Source: a virus
Length of the DNA stretch: 37,570 nucleotides
Reading direction: 5' to 3' (one strand)
Virus record (IMG/VR): IMGVR_UViG_3300025671_000188
Coordinates: 1-37,570 of that record
Part shown: piece after piece, positions 26,467-33,570 of the stretch
Numbering within the stretch: position 1 is the first letter of the stretch
Layout: each line of letters begins with the position of its first letter
Program-made: the position numbers and the translations under genes
Notes under the pieces: generated by a model
The model's input: only the letters and a program-made list of their open reading frames with translations
Databases searched by the model: none
What the model was told of the DNA's origin: nothing

Positions 26467-26474
26467 TCTAAATA
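26467..26474 (+). promoter_or_regulatory. Late promoter (TCTAAATA) for the collagen-like fibre gene
   Basis: CTAAATA at 26468-26474, in the 53-base gap before the start at 26516, matches the late element variant also seen at 33541. GGTGAGGAG (26492-26500) lies 15 bases from the start and may add to ribosome binding. Confidence 0.55.
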
Positions 26475-26515
26475 AAAGGGTATAACTCTAAGGTGAGGAG
26501 TGCTCCCTTTCTACT

Positions 26516-29500
26516 ATGTCGATTAATAAGAAATTTGTCGTTAAGTACGGAATTGATGTAGCTGATGAACTTTTAATCGCATCTACAGATCTTGGAGGAG
26601 TTGGAATTGGTTCAACTCTTCCAAAGGCAAATTTAGATGTCGCTAACAACATGAGAGGTGTAGATGGTCTCTACACTGGTATTTTGACTGCCAATAATGA
26701 TTTTCATGTTGGTTCTGGTGGAACTGTCTTAACTGTTGACGGTGGAACTGGAAATGCTGGATTTGGAATAACAAATTCTGACTATAAATTATCTGTAGTT
26801 TCATCAGGTAACACAGCTCTTTATGTTGATGGTTCTGTTGAAGTCACCGAAGAATTAAAAATTACTGGACTAATTACATTCAATAGTGGTTTAATAGTTG
26901 TAAGTGGTGTTTCTACATTAGGTGTAACAACTGCCACCAATTTAACACTACAACAACTTACAGTCTCTGGTGTTTCTACATTAGGTGTAACAACTCTCAC
27001 TGATTTAACGTCACAACAAGTTATTGTAAGTGGTGTTTCTACATTTACAGGAAATATTGACGCTAATGGTAATTTAGATGTAGATGGACATACAGAACTT
27101 GATGACTTAAATGTATCTGGAGTATCTACATATTCTGGAATTGTTGATATGGATGGTGGTGGAAGATCCACAACATTCAAAGTAGAAGATTTGACAGATA
27201 ATCGTGTTGTGATATCTGGAACTGGTGGTGAGTTAGAAGATAGTGCAAATTTAACATTTGATGGAACTACACTTGCAATAACAGGAAATCAAACTGTTAG
27301 TGGCACTATTGATATAGATGGTCAGGCGATCTTTGATGATATTACTGTATCGGCAGCATCAACATTTACTGGTAACATTGATGCTAATGGTGACTTAGAT
27401 GTTGATGGTAGAACTGAATTAGACATCACAAATATTAGTGAAACCTTAAACGTCACCGGTATCGCCACGTTTGCTAATAACATTGATGCTAATGGTGACT
27501 TAGATGTTAATGGTCATACAGAACTGGATAATGTAAACGTTTCGGGTGTTTTGACTTCATCTGAAATTAAAGTAGGTTCAGCAGTTACTATTAACCCTTC
27601 AGGTCTAAATGTTGTCGGAACTGTAACAGCGACTGCTTTTGTTGGTGATGGTTCTGGATTGACCGGTGTTGCTAATACTGATGTTATCACTTCAGACTTT
27701 ATTCTAACTGGCATTATAACTGCTAAAAATAACATATATGTTGGTAATCCAGTTAGTCCAGGTATTGGAATTACTCTTAATGCCAATGGTAGTGCTGTTT
27801 ATGCTGGATCTATTACAGCATCTTCATTTGTTGGAGATGGTTCTGGATTATCAGGTATAACTGCTGGATATTGGGAACAAACAGATGCTGGTATTAACAC
27901 AACATCAAGTGTTGGCATCGGAACCACAAATCCAACTAGAACTTTAGATGTTGATGGTGATATTAGAGTTCGTGGAGCTTTTTATGACACTAATAATCAT
28001 GTAGGCACTGCTGGTTCTGTCATAGCTTCTACTGGTTCAGGTTGGGAATGGGTAGTAGCTGGTACTGGTCCTACTGGTCCTCAAGGAACAACAGGATCTA
28101 CTGGCCCACAAGGAACCACAGGAACAACAGGTCCTCAAGGAACAACAGGTTCTGCAGGTCCTACTGGCCCACAAGGAACCACAGGTTCTGTAGGTCCTAC
28201 TGGTCCTCAAGGAACCACAGGTTCTGCAGGTCCTACTGGCCCACAAGGCACTACAGGTAACACTGGTCCTACAGGTCCTCAAGGAACAACAGGATCTACA
28301 GGTCCTGCAGGTAGCACTGGTCCACAAGGTACTACAGGCACTACAGGTAACACTGGTCCTACAGGTCCTCAAGGAACCACAGGATCTACAGGTCCTGCAG
28401 GTAGCACTGGTCCACAAGGTACTACAGGAGATACAGGTTCTCAAGGAACCACAGGATCTACAGGTCCTGCAGGTAGCACTGGCCCACAAGGTACTACAGG
28501 ATCTACAGGTCCTGCAGGTAGCACTGGTCCACAAGGAACCACAGGATCTACAGGTCCTGCAGGTAGCACTGGTCCTCAAGGAACAACAGGTTCTACAGGT
28601 AGCACTGGTCCTACAGGTCCTCAAGGTACACAAGGTAGGCAAGGAACAACAGGTTCTACAGGTGGCACTGGCCCAACAGGTCCTCAAGGAACAACAGGTT
28701 CTACAGGTAGCACTGGTCCTACAGGTCCTCAAGGTACACAAGGTAGGCAAGGAACAACAGGTTCTACAGGTGGCACTGGCCCTACAGGTCCTACAGGTCC
28801 TCAAGGAACAACAGGTTCTACAGGTGGCACTGGTCCTACAGGTCCTACAGGTCCTCAAGGTACACAAGGTACACAAGGTACACAAGGTACTACAGGACCT
28901 GGTAATTCTATTACAGTATCTTCAACAACTGATTCAACAACATATCCAGTTCTTGTGGGTTCTTCCACTGCAGGAACCAAAACACCTCTTGTAGGAAATC
29001 TTTTCGAATTCAACGAATCGGTTGGTGATTTTGAAGCTAATCGTTACTTATATGCTGGTTCTACAACTAGTGGTCGTATTAGTATTGGTCAAGGTAATGT
29101 AAAAATTAAAGCACTCTCAGGTGCTACAACATCAACACCAATTCAATTTGAAACTGAAGCCAGTACCATTAGAGGTTCTATTTCTTGGGATGGTACTTAC
29201 ATATACTTTAATAGTGGTACAAGTAGGTCAATCGGTCTATTCCCTTCTAGTGGTCAATCAGTTATTTCAAACGCAGTTTTTGCTCCTGCGGTTGATAACT
29301 CTTATACTTGTGGTGCTAATGGTTTTAGATGGACTCAAATATGGGCAACCAACGGAACAATTCAAACATCAGACCAAAGATTAAAAAATACAATTACTTC
29401 AAGTAATCTTGGATTGAACTTTATCACTAGATTGAATCCGGTTTCGTATAAGTGGAATGAAGGTAAAAGAATACCCACATATGATGATGATGGAAAAGCA

Positions 29501-29770
29501 GTTATGGATGATAATGGAAATGTTACTTCAACTTCAATAGCAGGTGTGAGAACTCATTATGGTCTAATTGCACAAGAAGTTAAATCAACATTAGATGAAC
29601 TTGGAATTGAAGACTTTGCTGGTTGGATCCTTTCAGATTTAAGTGATTCTAATTCTGAACAAGGTCTTAATTATGGACAGTTCATTTCTCCATTGATTAA
29701 AGCGATTCAAGAACAACAAACAACCATCGAATCACTTACATCAAGAATCGAAGCACTTGAAGGTTCTTAA
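26516..29770 (+). CDS. Collagen-like tail fibre with C-terminal peptidase S74 chaperone
   Basis: The 1084 residues form three parts. The first 510 carry repeated fibre units ([45 protein letters not shown]). Residues about 516-797 are collagen-like Gly-X-Y triplets ([19 protein letters not shown]). Residues about 946-1084 are the intramolecular chaperone/peptidase S74: [10 protein letters not shown], then [27 protein letters not shown] and a coiled-coil end ([19 protein letters not shown]). In this family the chaperone domain trimerises the fibre and then cuts itself off just before the Ser of the SDxxLK motif, which is intact here. Collagen-like parts form rigid triple helices. It is probably a distal receptor-binding fibre. 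An intrinsic terminator follows. Confidence 0.85.
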   Translation: MSINKKFVVKYGIDVADELLIASTDLGGVGIGSTLPKANLDVANNMRGVDGLYTGILTANNDFHVGSGGTVLTVDGGTGNAGFGITNSDYKLSVVSSGNTALYVDGSVEVTEELKITGLITFNSGLIVVSGVSTLGVTTATNLTLQQLTVSGVSTLGVTTLTDLTSQQVIVSGVSTFTGNIDANGNLDVDGHTELDDLNVSGVSTYSGIVDMDGGGRSTTFKVEDLTDNRVVISGTGGELEDSANLTFDGTTLAITGNQTVSGTIDIDGQAIFDDITVSAASTFTGNIDANGDLDVDGRTELDITNISETLNVTGIATFANNIDANGDLDVNGHTELDNVNVSGVLTSSEIKVGSAVTINPSGLNVVGTVTATAFVGDGSGLTGVANTDVITSDFILTGIITAKNNIYVGNPVSPGIGITLNANGSAVYAGSITASSFVGDGSGLSGITAGYWEQTDAGINTTSSVGIGTTNPTRTLDVDGDIRVRGAFYDTNNHVGTAGSVIASTGSGWEWVVAGTGPTGPQGTTGSTGPQGTTGTTGPQGTTGSAGPTGPQGTTGSVGPTGPQGTTGSAGPTGPQGTTGNTGPTGPQGTTGSTGPAGSTGPQGTTGTTGNTGPTGPQGTTGSTGPAGSTGPQGTTGDTGSQGTTGSTGPAGSTGPQGTTGSTGPAGSTGPQGTTGSTGPAGSTGPQGTTGSTGSTGPTGPQGTQGRQGTTGSTGGTGPTGPQGTTGSTGSTGPTGPQGTQGRQGTTGSTGGTGPTGPTGPQGTTGSTGGTGPTGPTGPQGTQGTQGTQGTTGPGNSITVSSTTDSTTYPVLVGSSTAGTKTPLVGNLFEFNESVGDFEANRYLYAGSTTSGRISIGQGNVKIKALSGATTSTPIQFETEASTIRGSISWDGTYIYFNSGTSRSIGLFPSSGQSVISNAVFAPAVDNSYTCGANGFRWTQIWATNGTIQTSDQRLKNTITSSNLGLNFITRLNPVSYKWNEGKRIPTYDDDGKAVMDDNGNVTSTSIAGVRTHYGLIAQEVKSTLDELGIEDFAGWILSDLSDSNSEQGLNYGQFISPLIKAIQEQQTTIESLTSRIEALEGS
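28063..28905 (+). repeat. Collagen-like coding repeats
   Basis: About 280 residues of Gly-X-Y are coded by highly similar 9-bp and longer units such as GGTCCTCAAGGAACAACA. Blocks of about 60-100 bp recur almost unchanged, for example TCTACAGGTCCTGCAGGTAG near 28300, 28387, 28456 and 28500. Length changes by recombination are to be expected. The repeat structure also keeps other frames open, producing spurious Cys-rich and Arg-rich reading frames. Confidence 0.95.
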
Positions 29771-29792
29771 ACCACTTCATAAACCGTCTACA

Positions 29793-29823
29793 AGAACCCT
29801 CACAGTCTTCTGTGGGGGTTTTA
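29793..29823 (+). terminator. Intrinsic terminator after the fibre genes
   Basis: AACCCTCACAG (29795-29805) pairs with CTGTGGGGGTT (29810-29820) around a TCTT loop, with one wobble, and is followed by a short T run. The rest of the 230-base gene-free gap holds a second copy of the 3' arm (29868-29880), an early promoter and a leader element. Confidence 0.8.
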
Positions 29824-29890
29824 TAGTATCTGAGTCCTATCATTCTCTGAGAGGTCTCTATGGTCGTCTGTGAGGGTTCTAATCATTCTC

Positions 29891-29919
29891 TTGACAAGTA
29901 TCATTATCATGAGTAGAAT
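29891..29919 (+). promoter_or_regulatory. Early sigma-70 promoter TTGACA-17-TAGAAT
   Basis: TTGACA at 29891-29896 and TAGAAT at 29914-29919 have the ideal 17-base spacer. It would transcribe the chain of small genes from 30001 on. A second promoter-like element (29958-30000) follows before the first gene. Confidence 0.75.
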
Positions 29920-29957
29920 ACCTTTGTTAGGGATGATAAGAATGGCTTTGCGTTATT

Positions 29958-30000
29958 GTTAGTAACCTCTAAAGTTCTCCTGTAATGTATCCAACTGACT
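29958..30000 (+). promoter_or_regulatory. Shared leader/promoter element, copy A
   Basis: GTTAGTAACCTCTAAAGTTC opens this element, with TGTAAT at 29981-29986 in the place of a -10 box, ending directly at the ATG at 30001. It is one of three copies in the window (others at 34212 and 35700) and is three bases shorter than they are. No Shine-Dalgarno sequence is present. I infer a middle-type promoter with a bound activator. Confidence 0.6.
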
Positions 30001-30195
30001 ATGAAACCTAAATTCATTTGTGTTCAACCAAAATCAAGTAAAGCAAAGAACAGATTTGCTAACTTGATGTATAATCTACATTCGTGTAGAATTGAACAAG
30101 AAGATGGTGATAAGATTTTTCTTTCATCTATCACTGGTAAATACCACTTCTGGATGAACAAAACCAACGATGAAAACTGGACGGTAATCAAATGA
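30001..30195 (+). CDS. Small basic hypothetical protein
   Basis: This 64-residue protein is not recognised. It is basic at the N-terminus (KPKFICVQPKSSKAKNRFANLM) and reads like a small beta-rich fold with ITGKYHFWMNK in its second half. It is the first gene behind an early promoter and leader element copy A. Its stop overlaps the next start (AATGA), so it is coupled to the following gene. Confidence 0.65.
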   Translation: MKPKFICVQPKSSKAKNRFANLMYNLHSCRIEQEDGDKIFLSSITGKYHFWMNKTNDENWTVIK

Positions 30196-30551
30196 CCATT
30201 TCATACAACAAAACTTGGGAAGTAATGAATGGTTTAGAAGAATCATTCAATCGAATCTCAGCTATAGAGTTTATGATTGAACAACTGGGAGAAGCAGTTG
30301 ATAACGAAGATCAACGATCAGTGATTAATTTGACTCGTGCTCTTCAAAGTTTCATGCCTGTTTATGTTAATCAGTATGAAAAAGCATCACAACGAGCATG
30401 GAACAACACTGTTGGTGAAGTTCGTAAACTAGATAATCCTTATCATAGTTACGAAACTGAAGATTTTGAAGTTGATTATGAAGAACTTCAAAAGTTCTTT
30501 GAAGATGACATCACTGAACCAACTCCTGAACCAACTCCTGAACAAGAATGA
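30192..30551 (+). CDS. Helical hypothetical protein with Pro-Glu-Thr tail
   Basis: This 119-residue protein is mostly helical by composition (WEVMNGLEESFNRISAIEFMIEQLGEAVDNED and LTRALQSFMPVYVNQYEKASQRAW). It ends in an acidic tail with EPTPEPTPEQE, a short repeat. It has no motif I can name. It overlaps both neighbours by ATGA junctions. Confidence 0.65.
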   Translation: MTISYNKTWEVMNGLEESFNRISAIEFMIEQLGEAVDNEDQRSVINLTRALQSFMPVYVNQYEKASQRAWNNTVGEVRKLDNPYHSYETEDFEVDYEELQKFFEDDITEPTPEPTPEQE

Positions 30552-30697
30552 TTAACCATCGTATCTTTGAACACATTGAGCCTCAAGATGTTGAGGCTTT
30601 TCTTGAAGATTGTTCCAATGAAGCCAATAAACTTGGAATCAATCTTGAACATTACATTGAGGAATATGTAATCATCGAGGAAATTACTCATGACTAA
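30548..30697 (+). CDS. 49-residue acidic protein
   Basis: The frame MINHRIFEHIEPQDVEAFLE to EYVIIEEITHD starts inside the preceding stop (ATGA) and overlaps the next start by eight bases. It is acidic and probably helical. No function is recognised; the overlaps are the main reason to accept it. Confidence 0.6.
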   Translation: MINHRIFEHIEPQDVEAFLEDCSNEANKLGINLEHYIEEYVIIEEITHD

Positions 30698-30857
30698 AGT
30701 TCAAGACATTATTATTTCACTCAATCAAATTGAAAATTTGGTAAAACTTCTTGAAGACAATCCACAAAAAACATTTCTTTACAATCAATTGATTCCTGTG
30801 AAGTATGAACTTCAGAGACAACTTCAAAGTACAAAAAAAGAAGTTGACATTGATTGA
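30690..30857 (+). CDS. 55-residue helical protein
   Basis: The frame MTKVQDIIISLNQIENLVKL to STKKEVDID is predicted to be a helical hairpin with heptad-like Leu/Ile spacing and may be a small coiled coil. It overlaps the previous gene by eight bases. TTGACA (30844-30849) in its last codons, with TAGAGT 17 bases on, might be a weak promoter for the next gene. Confidence 0.6.
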   Translation: MTKVQDIIISLNQIENLVKLLEDNPQKTFLYNQLIPVKYELQRQLQSTKKEVDID

Positions 30858-30894
30858 TTTTTAAGTTAGAGTTAGATTGTAATTTCTTTTACTG

Positions 30895-31128
30895 ATGAAA
30901 CACCTTTTTGTTGTTAACCATTTTGTTCCATTTCCAATTTCCGAATATGGAGGAATTTGGACTGTAATTGCTAAAGATGAGGAAGAATGTTTTGATCTAA
31001 TTTCACATCATGATGATGCATTTAACTTTGAGTTTTATGGAAAATTAAGGGAAAATATCAAAAAATCCCCTAAATATTCTCTGGTTGATGAACTAGAATC
31101 AAAAATCGTAACCTCATTCCTTACCTAA
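30895..31128 (+). CDS. Small hypothetical protein
   Basis: The 77 residues (MKHLFVVNHFVPFPISEYGG, then IWTVIAKDEEECFDLISHHDDAFN) suggest a small alpha/beta fold. The N-terminal stretch is hydrophobic but contains His, Asn and Pro and is not a convincing signal peptide. No family is recognised. One base separates its stop from the next ATG. Confidence 0.65.
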   Translation: MKHLFVVNHFVPFPISEYGGIWTVIAKDEEECFDLISHHDDAFNFEFYGKLRENIKKSPKYSLVDELESKIVTSFLT

Positions 31129-31129
31129 T

Positions 31130-31291
31130 ATGGAAAGCACAAGAGCAATGTCCATCATTCAACAACTTCACTTTCATGTTGCAGAGTTGGAAGAAAAAAT
31201 TGTGTCACAAAAAGAGGAGATTTTAGAACTTGAAAATCTTATCAAATTACTTCGAGCAGATATGCCAGACAATAAGGAGTTCGATGAATGA
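31130..31291 (+). CDS. 53-residue coiled-coil protein
   Basis: The frame MESTRAMSIIQQLHFHVAEL to RADMPDNKEFDE has a clear heptad pattern (LHFHVAELEEKIVSQKEEIL and LENLIKLLRADM), so it is a likely two-stranded coiled coil. It ends in ATGA overlap with the next gene. The function is unknown; small phage coiled coils often bind host proteins. Confidence 0.6.
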   Translation: MESTRAMSIIQQLHFHVAELEEKIVSQKEEILELENLIKLLRADMPDNKEFDE

Positions 31292-31470
31292 CTGAAAAGG
31301 AAAAACTTGCTCTTGGTTTAATGATTGAGAGTGTTTTGAAACCTGATACAAAACTTCGAAGTTGTGCATTCAATCAAGGATGTTATGATGAGTTGATGGA
31401 GTGGAGGAAGAAAATTCTGAATCTACTCTATCAACACGAAGTTCATGAAAATTCTTTTGATAATCGATGA
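31288..31470 (+). CDS. 60-residue helical protein
   Basis: It starts MTEKEKLALGLMIESVLKPD and contains CAFNQGCYDELMEWRKKILNLL, two likely helices around a short Cys-containing loop. It overlaps both neighbours by ATGA. No function is recognised. Confidence 0.6.
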   Translation: MTEKEKLALGLMIESVLKPDTKLRSCAFNQGCYDELMEWRKKILNLLYQHEVHENSFDNR

Positions 31471-31748
31471 AATTTCCTTTCAAAGCTCCTCTAAACTATG
31501 AATATTGGACAGATGATTATTCTGAAACCATTACAAGAGTATGGATAAAGAATAAAACAATGGAGTTTACTTTTGGTGATGAAAAACACCCAAGTTCTGT
31601 TTGGGGATTTTGGGATAAAAAGAAAAAAGTTTTTTTGTCACCAATTAATCATAAAAAACCTGGCAAAGTTGTAGATATTGAAAATTGCACTCCATATTCT
31701 GCAATGCAACTTAATCTGAATCCACTGATGTCAGCTTTTAACTCATGA
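31467..31748 (+). CDS. Small basic, aromatic-rich hypothetical protein
   Basis: This 93-residue protein has alternating aromatic and charged residues (YEYWTDDYSETITRVWIKN and SSVWGFWDKKKKVFLSPINH), like a small beta barrel. I recognise no family. It is linked to its neighbours by ATGA overlaps on both sides. Confidence 0.65.
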   Translation: MKFPFKAPLNYEYWTDDYSETITRVWIKNKTMEFTFGDEKHPSSVWGFWDKKKKVFLSPINHKKPGKVVDIENCTPYSAMQLNLNPLMSAFNS

Positions 31749-31984
31749 CAAAATACGAGCCAGAAGTAAATGATTATGTTCATTGGAGACAACATCAAGG
31801 ATGGGTTTATTTTAAGGATGAAGAATATATCACCATTGAAATTGGTGTCAAAGAAAAACCACATTGTGAATATGTAAAAAATAGTTTACATTGTAAAGAC
31901 CACATTTTGATTGTTTGTCAAAATTGGTATTGGCATGAACTTAAATATGTAAGATCAAGAAATTCAATTTATGAGGAACAATGA
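31745..31984 (+). CDS. Conserved-looking small protein (DYVHW...GWVYFKDEEYITIEI)
   Basis: The 79 residues have the pattern NDYVHWRQHQGWVYFKDEEY, then ITIEI, HCKDHILIVCQNWYWHELKYV. I associate this arrangement with small proteins common in marine T4-like phages. It looks like a single SH3-like beta barrel with paired His/Cys residues that might bind a metal. The function is unknown. Confidence 0.65.
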   Translation: MTKYEPEVNDYVHWRQHQGWVYFKDEEYITIEIGVKEKPHCEYVKNSLHCKDHILIVCQNWYWHELKYVRSRNSIYEEQ

Positions 31985-32205
31985 AATCATCCGATATAGA
32001 GTTGTCAACAACATATAGACAATTTGCCTTTGAAAAAATCTCAAGAGAGATTGAGAGTTGTAATGATATTGTAATTCTAAAAGAAGCTCTTCGTTCTTAC
32101 GTTAAATTGTTTTTCAAACAACAGGAAACATTATCAAGTATTGATGATTATAATGTAAACATTGGTGGTGATGTTCCTCCAGAATTTGATGACCCTTTGA
32201 TGTAA
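31981..32205 (+). CDS. Small helical protein, weak NblA-like pattern
   Basis: This 74-residue protein begins DIELSTTYRQFAFEKISREI and continues KEALRSYVKLFFKQQETL, two helices. The layout loosely recalls NblA (FELS..., helix, then LY.QM..RE), the small adaptor that directs breakdown of phycobilisomes, and some cyanophages carry NblA. The match is weak, and I would call it hypothetical without a profile search. It overlaps the gene before it by ATGA and is followed closely by the secreted protease gene. Confidence 0.55.
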   Translation: MKSSDIELSTTYRQFAFEKISREIESCNDIVILKEALRSYVKLFFKQQETLSSIDDYNVNIGGDVPPEFDDPLM

Positions 32206-32209
32206 AAAA

Positions 32210-32914
32210 ATGAAAAAAACTTTATTTGGAATTGGTATTTTATTGGCATCTTTATCGATGCCAACAATTAGTAGTGCAAATAATCAAAATGATTTTCAAC
32301 AGAACCCACTTGAATATCCTAATGATTACTATTCTATGCATTCGTTGGGTTGTTTACTTCTCCAAGAATGTAAAGGTGGTATTACAAAAGTTACCTCACA
32401 GTCGGATCTGGAAAATTATTATGATTATACCATTAATGTTGGGGAAGAACTTAATCAGATGTTTAAGTCTTTCAACAAGTTAGGAATCGAAGTTTATATT
32501 GCACCTGAGGAATATTTCCCTGTTGGGCATCGTGGTGTTTATCATACGGTTTCAAATAATTTTTATTTGAATGAAAGATATATGTCTAAACCTCATGTTT
32601 TGATGTCTGTAATTAGGCATGAAGGTTGGCATGCTGCTCAAGATTGTATGGCTGGAAGTTTAGATAATACTTTTATTGCAGTCATTAAAAACGACAATGA
32701 AATTCCTCAGTTATGGAAAGACATTGCAAAAAACACATATCCTTCAAGTGCACTTCCTTGGGAACAAGAAGCGATGTGGGCAGGTAAAGTGGAAAATATG
32801 ACTGCAAATGCTCTAAAAGCATGTGAAACTGGTGCTATGTGGGACCAACCTGGATACTCTCCCACACCATTAACTAAAAAGTTTTTAATTGACAAAGGTT
32901 ATATTAAGGAGTAA
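32210..32914 (+). CDS. Secreted or periplasmic HExxH metalloprotease candidate
   Basis: Residues 1-23 (MKKTLFGIGILLASLSMPTI, then SSA) are a clear Sec signal peptide with cleavage likely after SSA. The mature part holds HEGWH (His137, Glu138, His141), an HExxH zinc-binding motif in a helix VLMSVIRHEGWHAAQDC. Glu185 or Glu187 (LPWEQEA) is a possible third ligand, as in gluzincins. Several cysteines fit an oxidising compartment. The family name is not known to me. It would act in the periplasm or envelope of the infected cell, perhaps in lysis, superinfection exclusion or virion release. It lies in the early chain, and its stop overlaps the next start. Confidence 0.65.
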   Translation: MKKTLFGIGILLASLSMPTISSANNQNDFQQNPLEYPNDYYSMHSLGCLLLQECKGGITKVTSQSDLENYYDYTINVGEELNQMFKSFNKLGIEVYIAPEEYFPVGHRGVYHTVSNNFYLNERYMSKPHVLMSVIRHEGWHAAQDCMAGSLDNTFIAVIKNDNEIPQLWKDIAKNTYPSSALPWEQEAMWAGKVENMTANALKACETGAMWDQPGYSPTPLTKKFLIDKGYIKE

Positions 32915-33135
32915 TGTGGAGAATTTGGTGTTACGCCTTAGGCAAAAAGGAAGGTAGAGATGATAAAGATGCAGATAAGATTGCATTTGTCAGAACCATA
33001 ATTATGGTTCAGTTAGTAATCACTAACATGTTCATCATTTCTGGTAACATAAAATACTTATGGTTTGATAATTTACCTAGATGTATTATACATAGTCAAA
33101 ATGTGACACTTTCTGAAGTGTCCACGACCCCTTGA
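32914..33135 (+). CDS. Small membrane protein
   Basis: The 73 residues start MWRIWCYALGKKEGRDDKDA and contain one hydrophobic helix (VRTIIMVQLVITNMFIISG, about 26-44). The short N-terminal pattern WRIWCYALGKKE followed by Asp-rich residues is one I associate with a common small membrane protein of marine T4-like phages. The start shares a base with the preceding stop (TAATG). It could work with the secreted protease at the membrane. The last residues read into the promoter module at 33104-33136, so the C-terminus may vary between relatives. Confidence 0.65.
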   Translation: MWRIWCYALGKKEGRDDKDADKIAFVRTIIMVQLVITNMFIISGNIKYLWFDNLPRCIIHSQNVTLSEVSTTP

Positions 33136-33160
33136 CTTCTAGGTTATTATCCAATATATT
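33104..33160 (+). promoter_or_regulatory. Early promoter TTGACT-17-TATATT with conserved upstream module
   Basis: TTGACT (33132-33137) and TATATT (33155-33160) are 17 bases apart. The 33 bases 33104-33136, ending in the -35 box, match 36275-36307 at 30 of 33 positions. They include an imperfect inverted repeat (GTGACACTT / AAGTGTCCAC), which may be a binding site for a regulator. It drives the genes at 33188 and 33365. Confidence 0.65.
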
Positions 33161-33187
33161 ATCAAAGTAGTCACCAGGAGTTCAACC

Positions 33188-33358
33188 ATGTCCTTCACTT
33201 ACATTCCACAAAAGTCAAAGTATCGAGTTACTCTTGAAATTGATGCAATGGATGATTTCAACCCTCATCAAATTGATTGGGAAAAAATTCTTGACCTTCA
33301 AGGTTCTGAAAAAGTTGAATCTTATGTAGAGGATCTGAGCACTCCTGATTTCTGGTAA
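33188..33358 (+). CDS. 56-residue hypothetical protein
   Basis: The frame MSFTYIPQKSKYRVTLEIDA to VEDLSTPDFW has a strong Shine-Dalgarno sequence (AGGAG, 33176-33180) seven bases before its ATG and lies just after an early promoter. It seems to have a beta start and a helix (HQIDWEKILDLQG). The function is unknown; an early host-directed protein is plausible. Confidence 0.65.
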   Translation: MSFTYIPQKSKYRVTLEIDAMDDFNPHQIDWEKILDLQGSEKVESYVEDLSTPDFW

Positions 33359-33364
33359 TTTACT

Positions 33365-33523
33365 ATGAACACTATCACTATTCAAAATCCTATGTTTGAT
33401 GAAATTAAGGATCTTCCTGGTGAGATCTTCGACATTGATGAATCTGTTTTTGATGACATTGAAAGTGAAGTCATTACAGATGACTGGTCAAATGTGATTG
33501 AAGTTGATTTCAATCAAGACTGA
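33365..33523 (+). CDS. 52-residue highly acidic protein
   Basis: The frame MNTITIQNPMFDEIKDLPGE to WSNVIEVDFNQD is strongly acidic (about one third Asp/Glu, few Lys). Such small acidic phage proteins sometimes act as DNA mimics against host nucleases or polymerase. That is only a guess. It follows the 33188 gene by six bases, in the same transcript. Confidence 0.6.
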   Translation: MNTITIQNPMFDEIKDLPGEIFDIDESVFDDIESEVITDDWSNVIEVDFNQD

Positions 33524-33532
33524 TAAAAACAA

Positions 33533-33568
33533 GAGGAGAACTAAATAGATCTAGGTTTAGTTCTCCTC
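33533..33568 (+). promoter_or_regulatory. Perfect 13-bp hairpin with embedded late promoter
   Basis: GAGGAGAACTAAA (33533-33545) and TTTAGTTCTCCTC (33556-33568) are perfect reverse complements around a 10-base loop. The stem ends two bases before the ATG at 33571. ACTAAATA (33540-33547), a late promoter, spans the end of the 5' arm, so late transcripts would start near 33553-33555, after the 5' arm. Only read-through early RNA would form the hairpin, which would bury the purine-rich GAGGAG and crowd the start codon. Confidence 0.7.
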
Positions 33569-33570
33569 CA

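Noticed and set aside
28037-28885. Long minus-strand reading frame coding a Cys/Thr/Arg-rich repeat protein
   Set aside because: It is the reverse of the collagen-like repeats, which keep all frames open. The repeated TCRTC pattern mirrors the Gly-X-Y codons, and there is no start signal.
28063-28905. Regular repeats considered as a CRISPR array
   Set aside because: The repeats are coding Gly-X-Y triplets in frame with no unique spacers of constant length.
30844-30872. Sixth sigma-70 promoter (TTGACA-17-TAGAGT) before the 30895 gene
   Set aside because: The -10 box differs from consensus at two positions and the site lies within a coupled gene chain, so I do not list it as a promoter.
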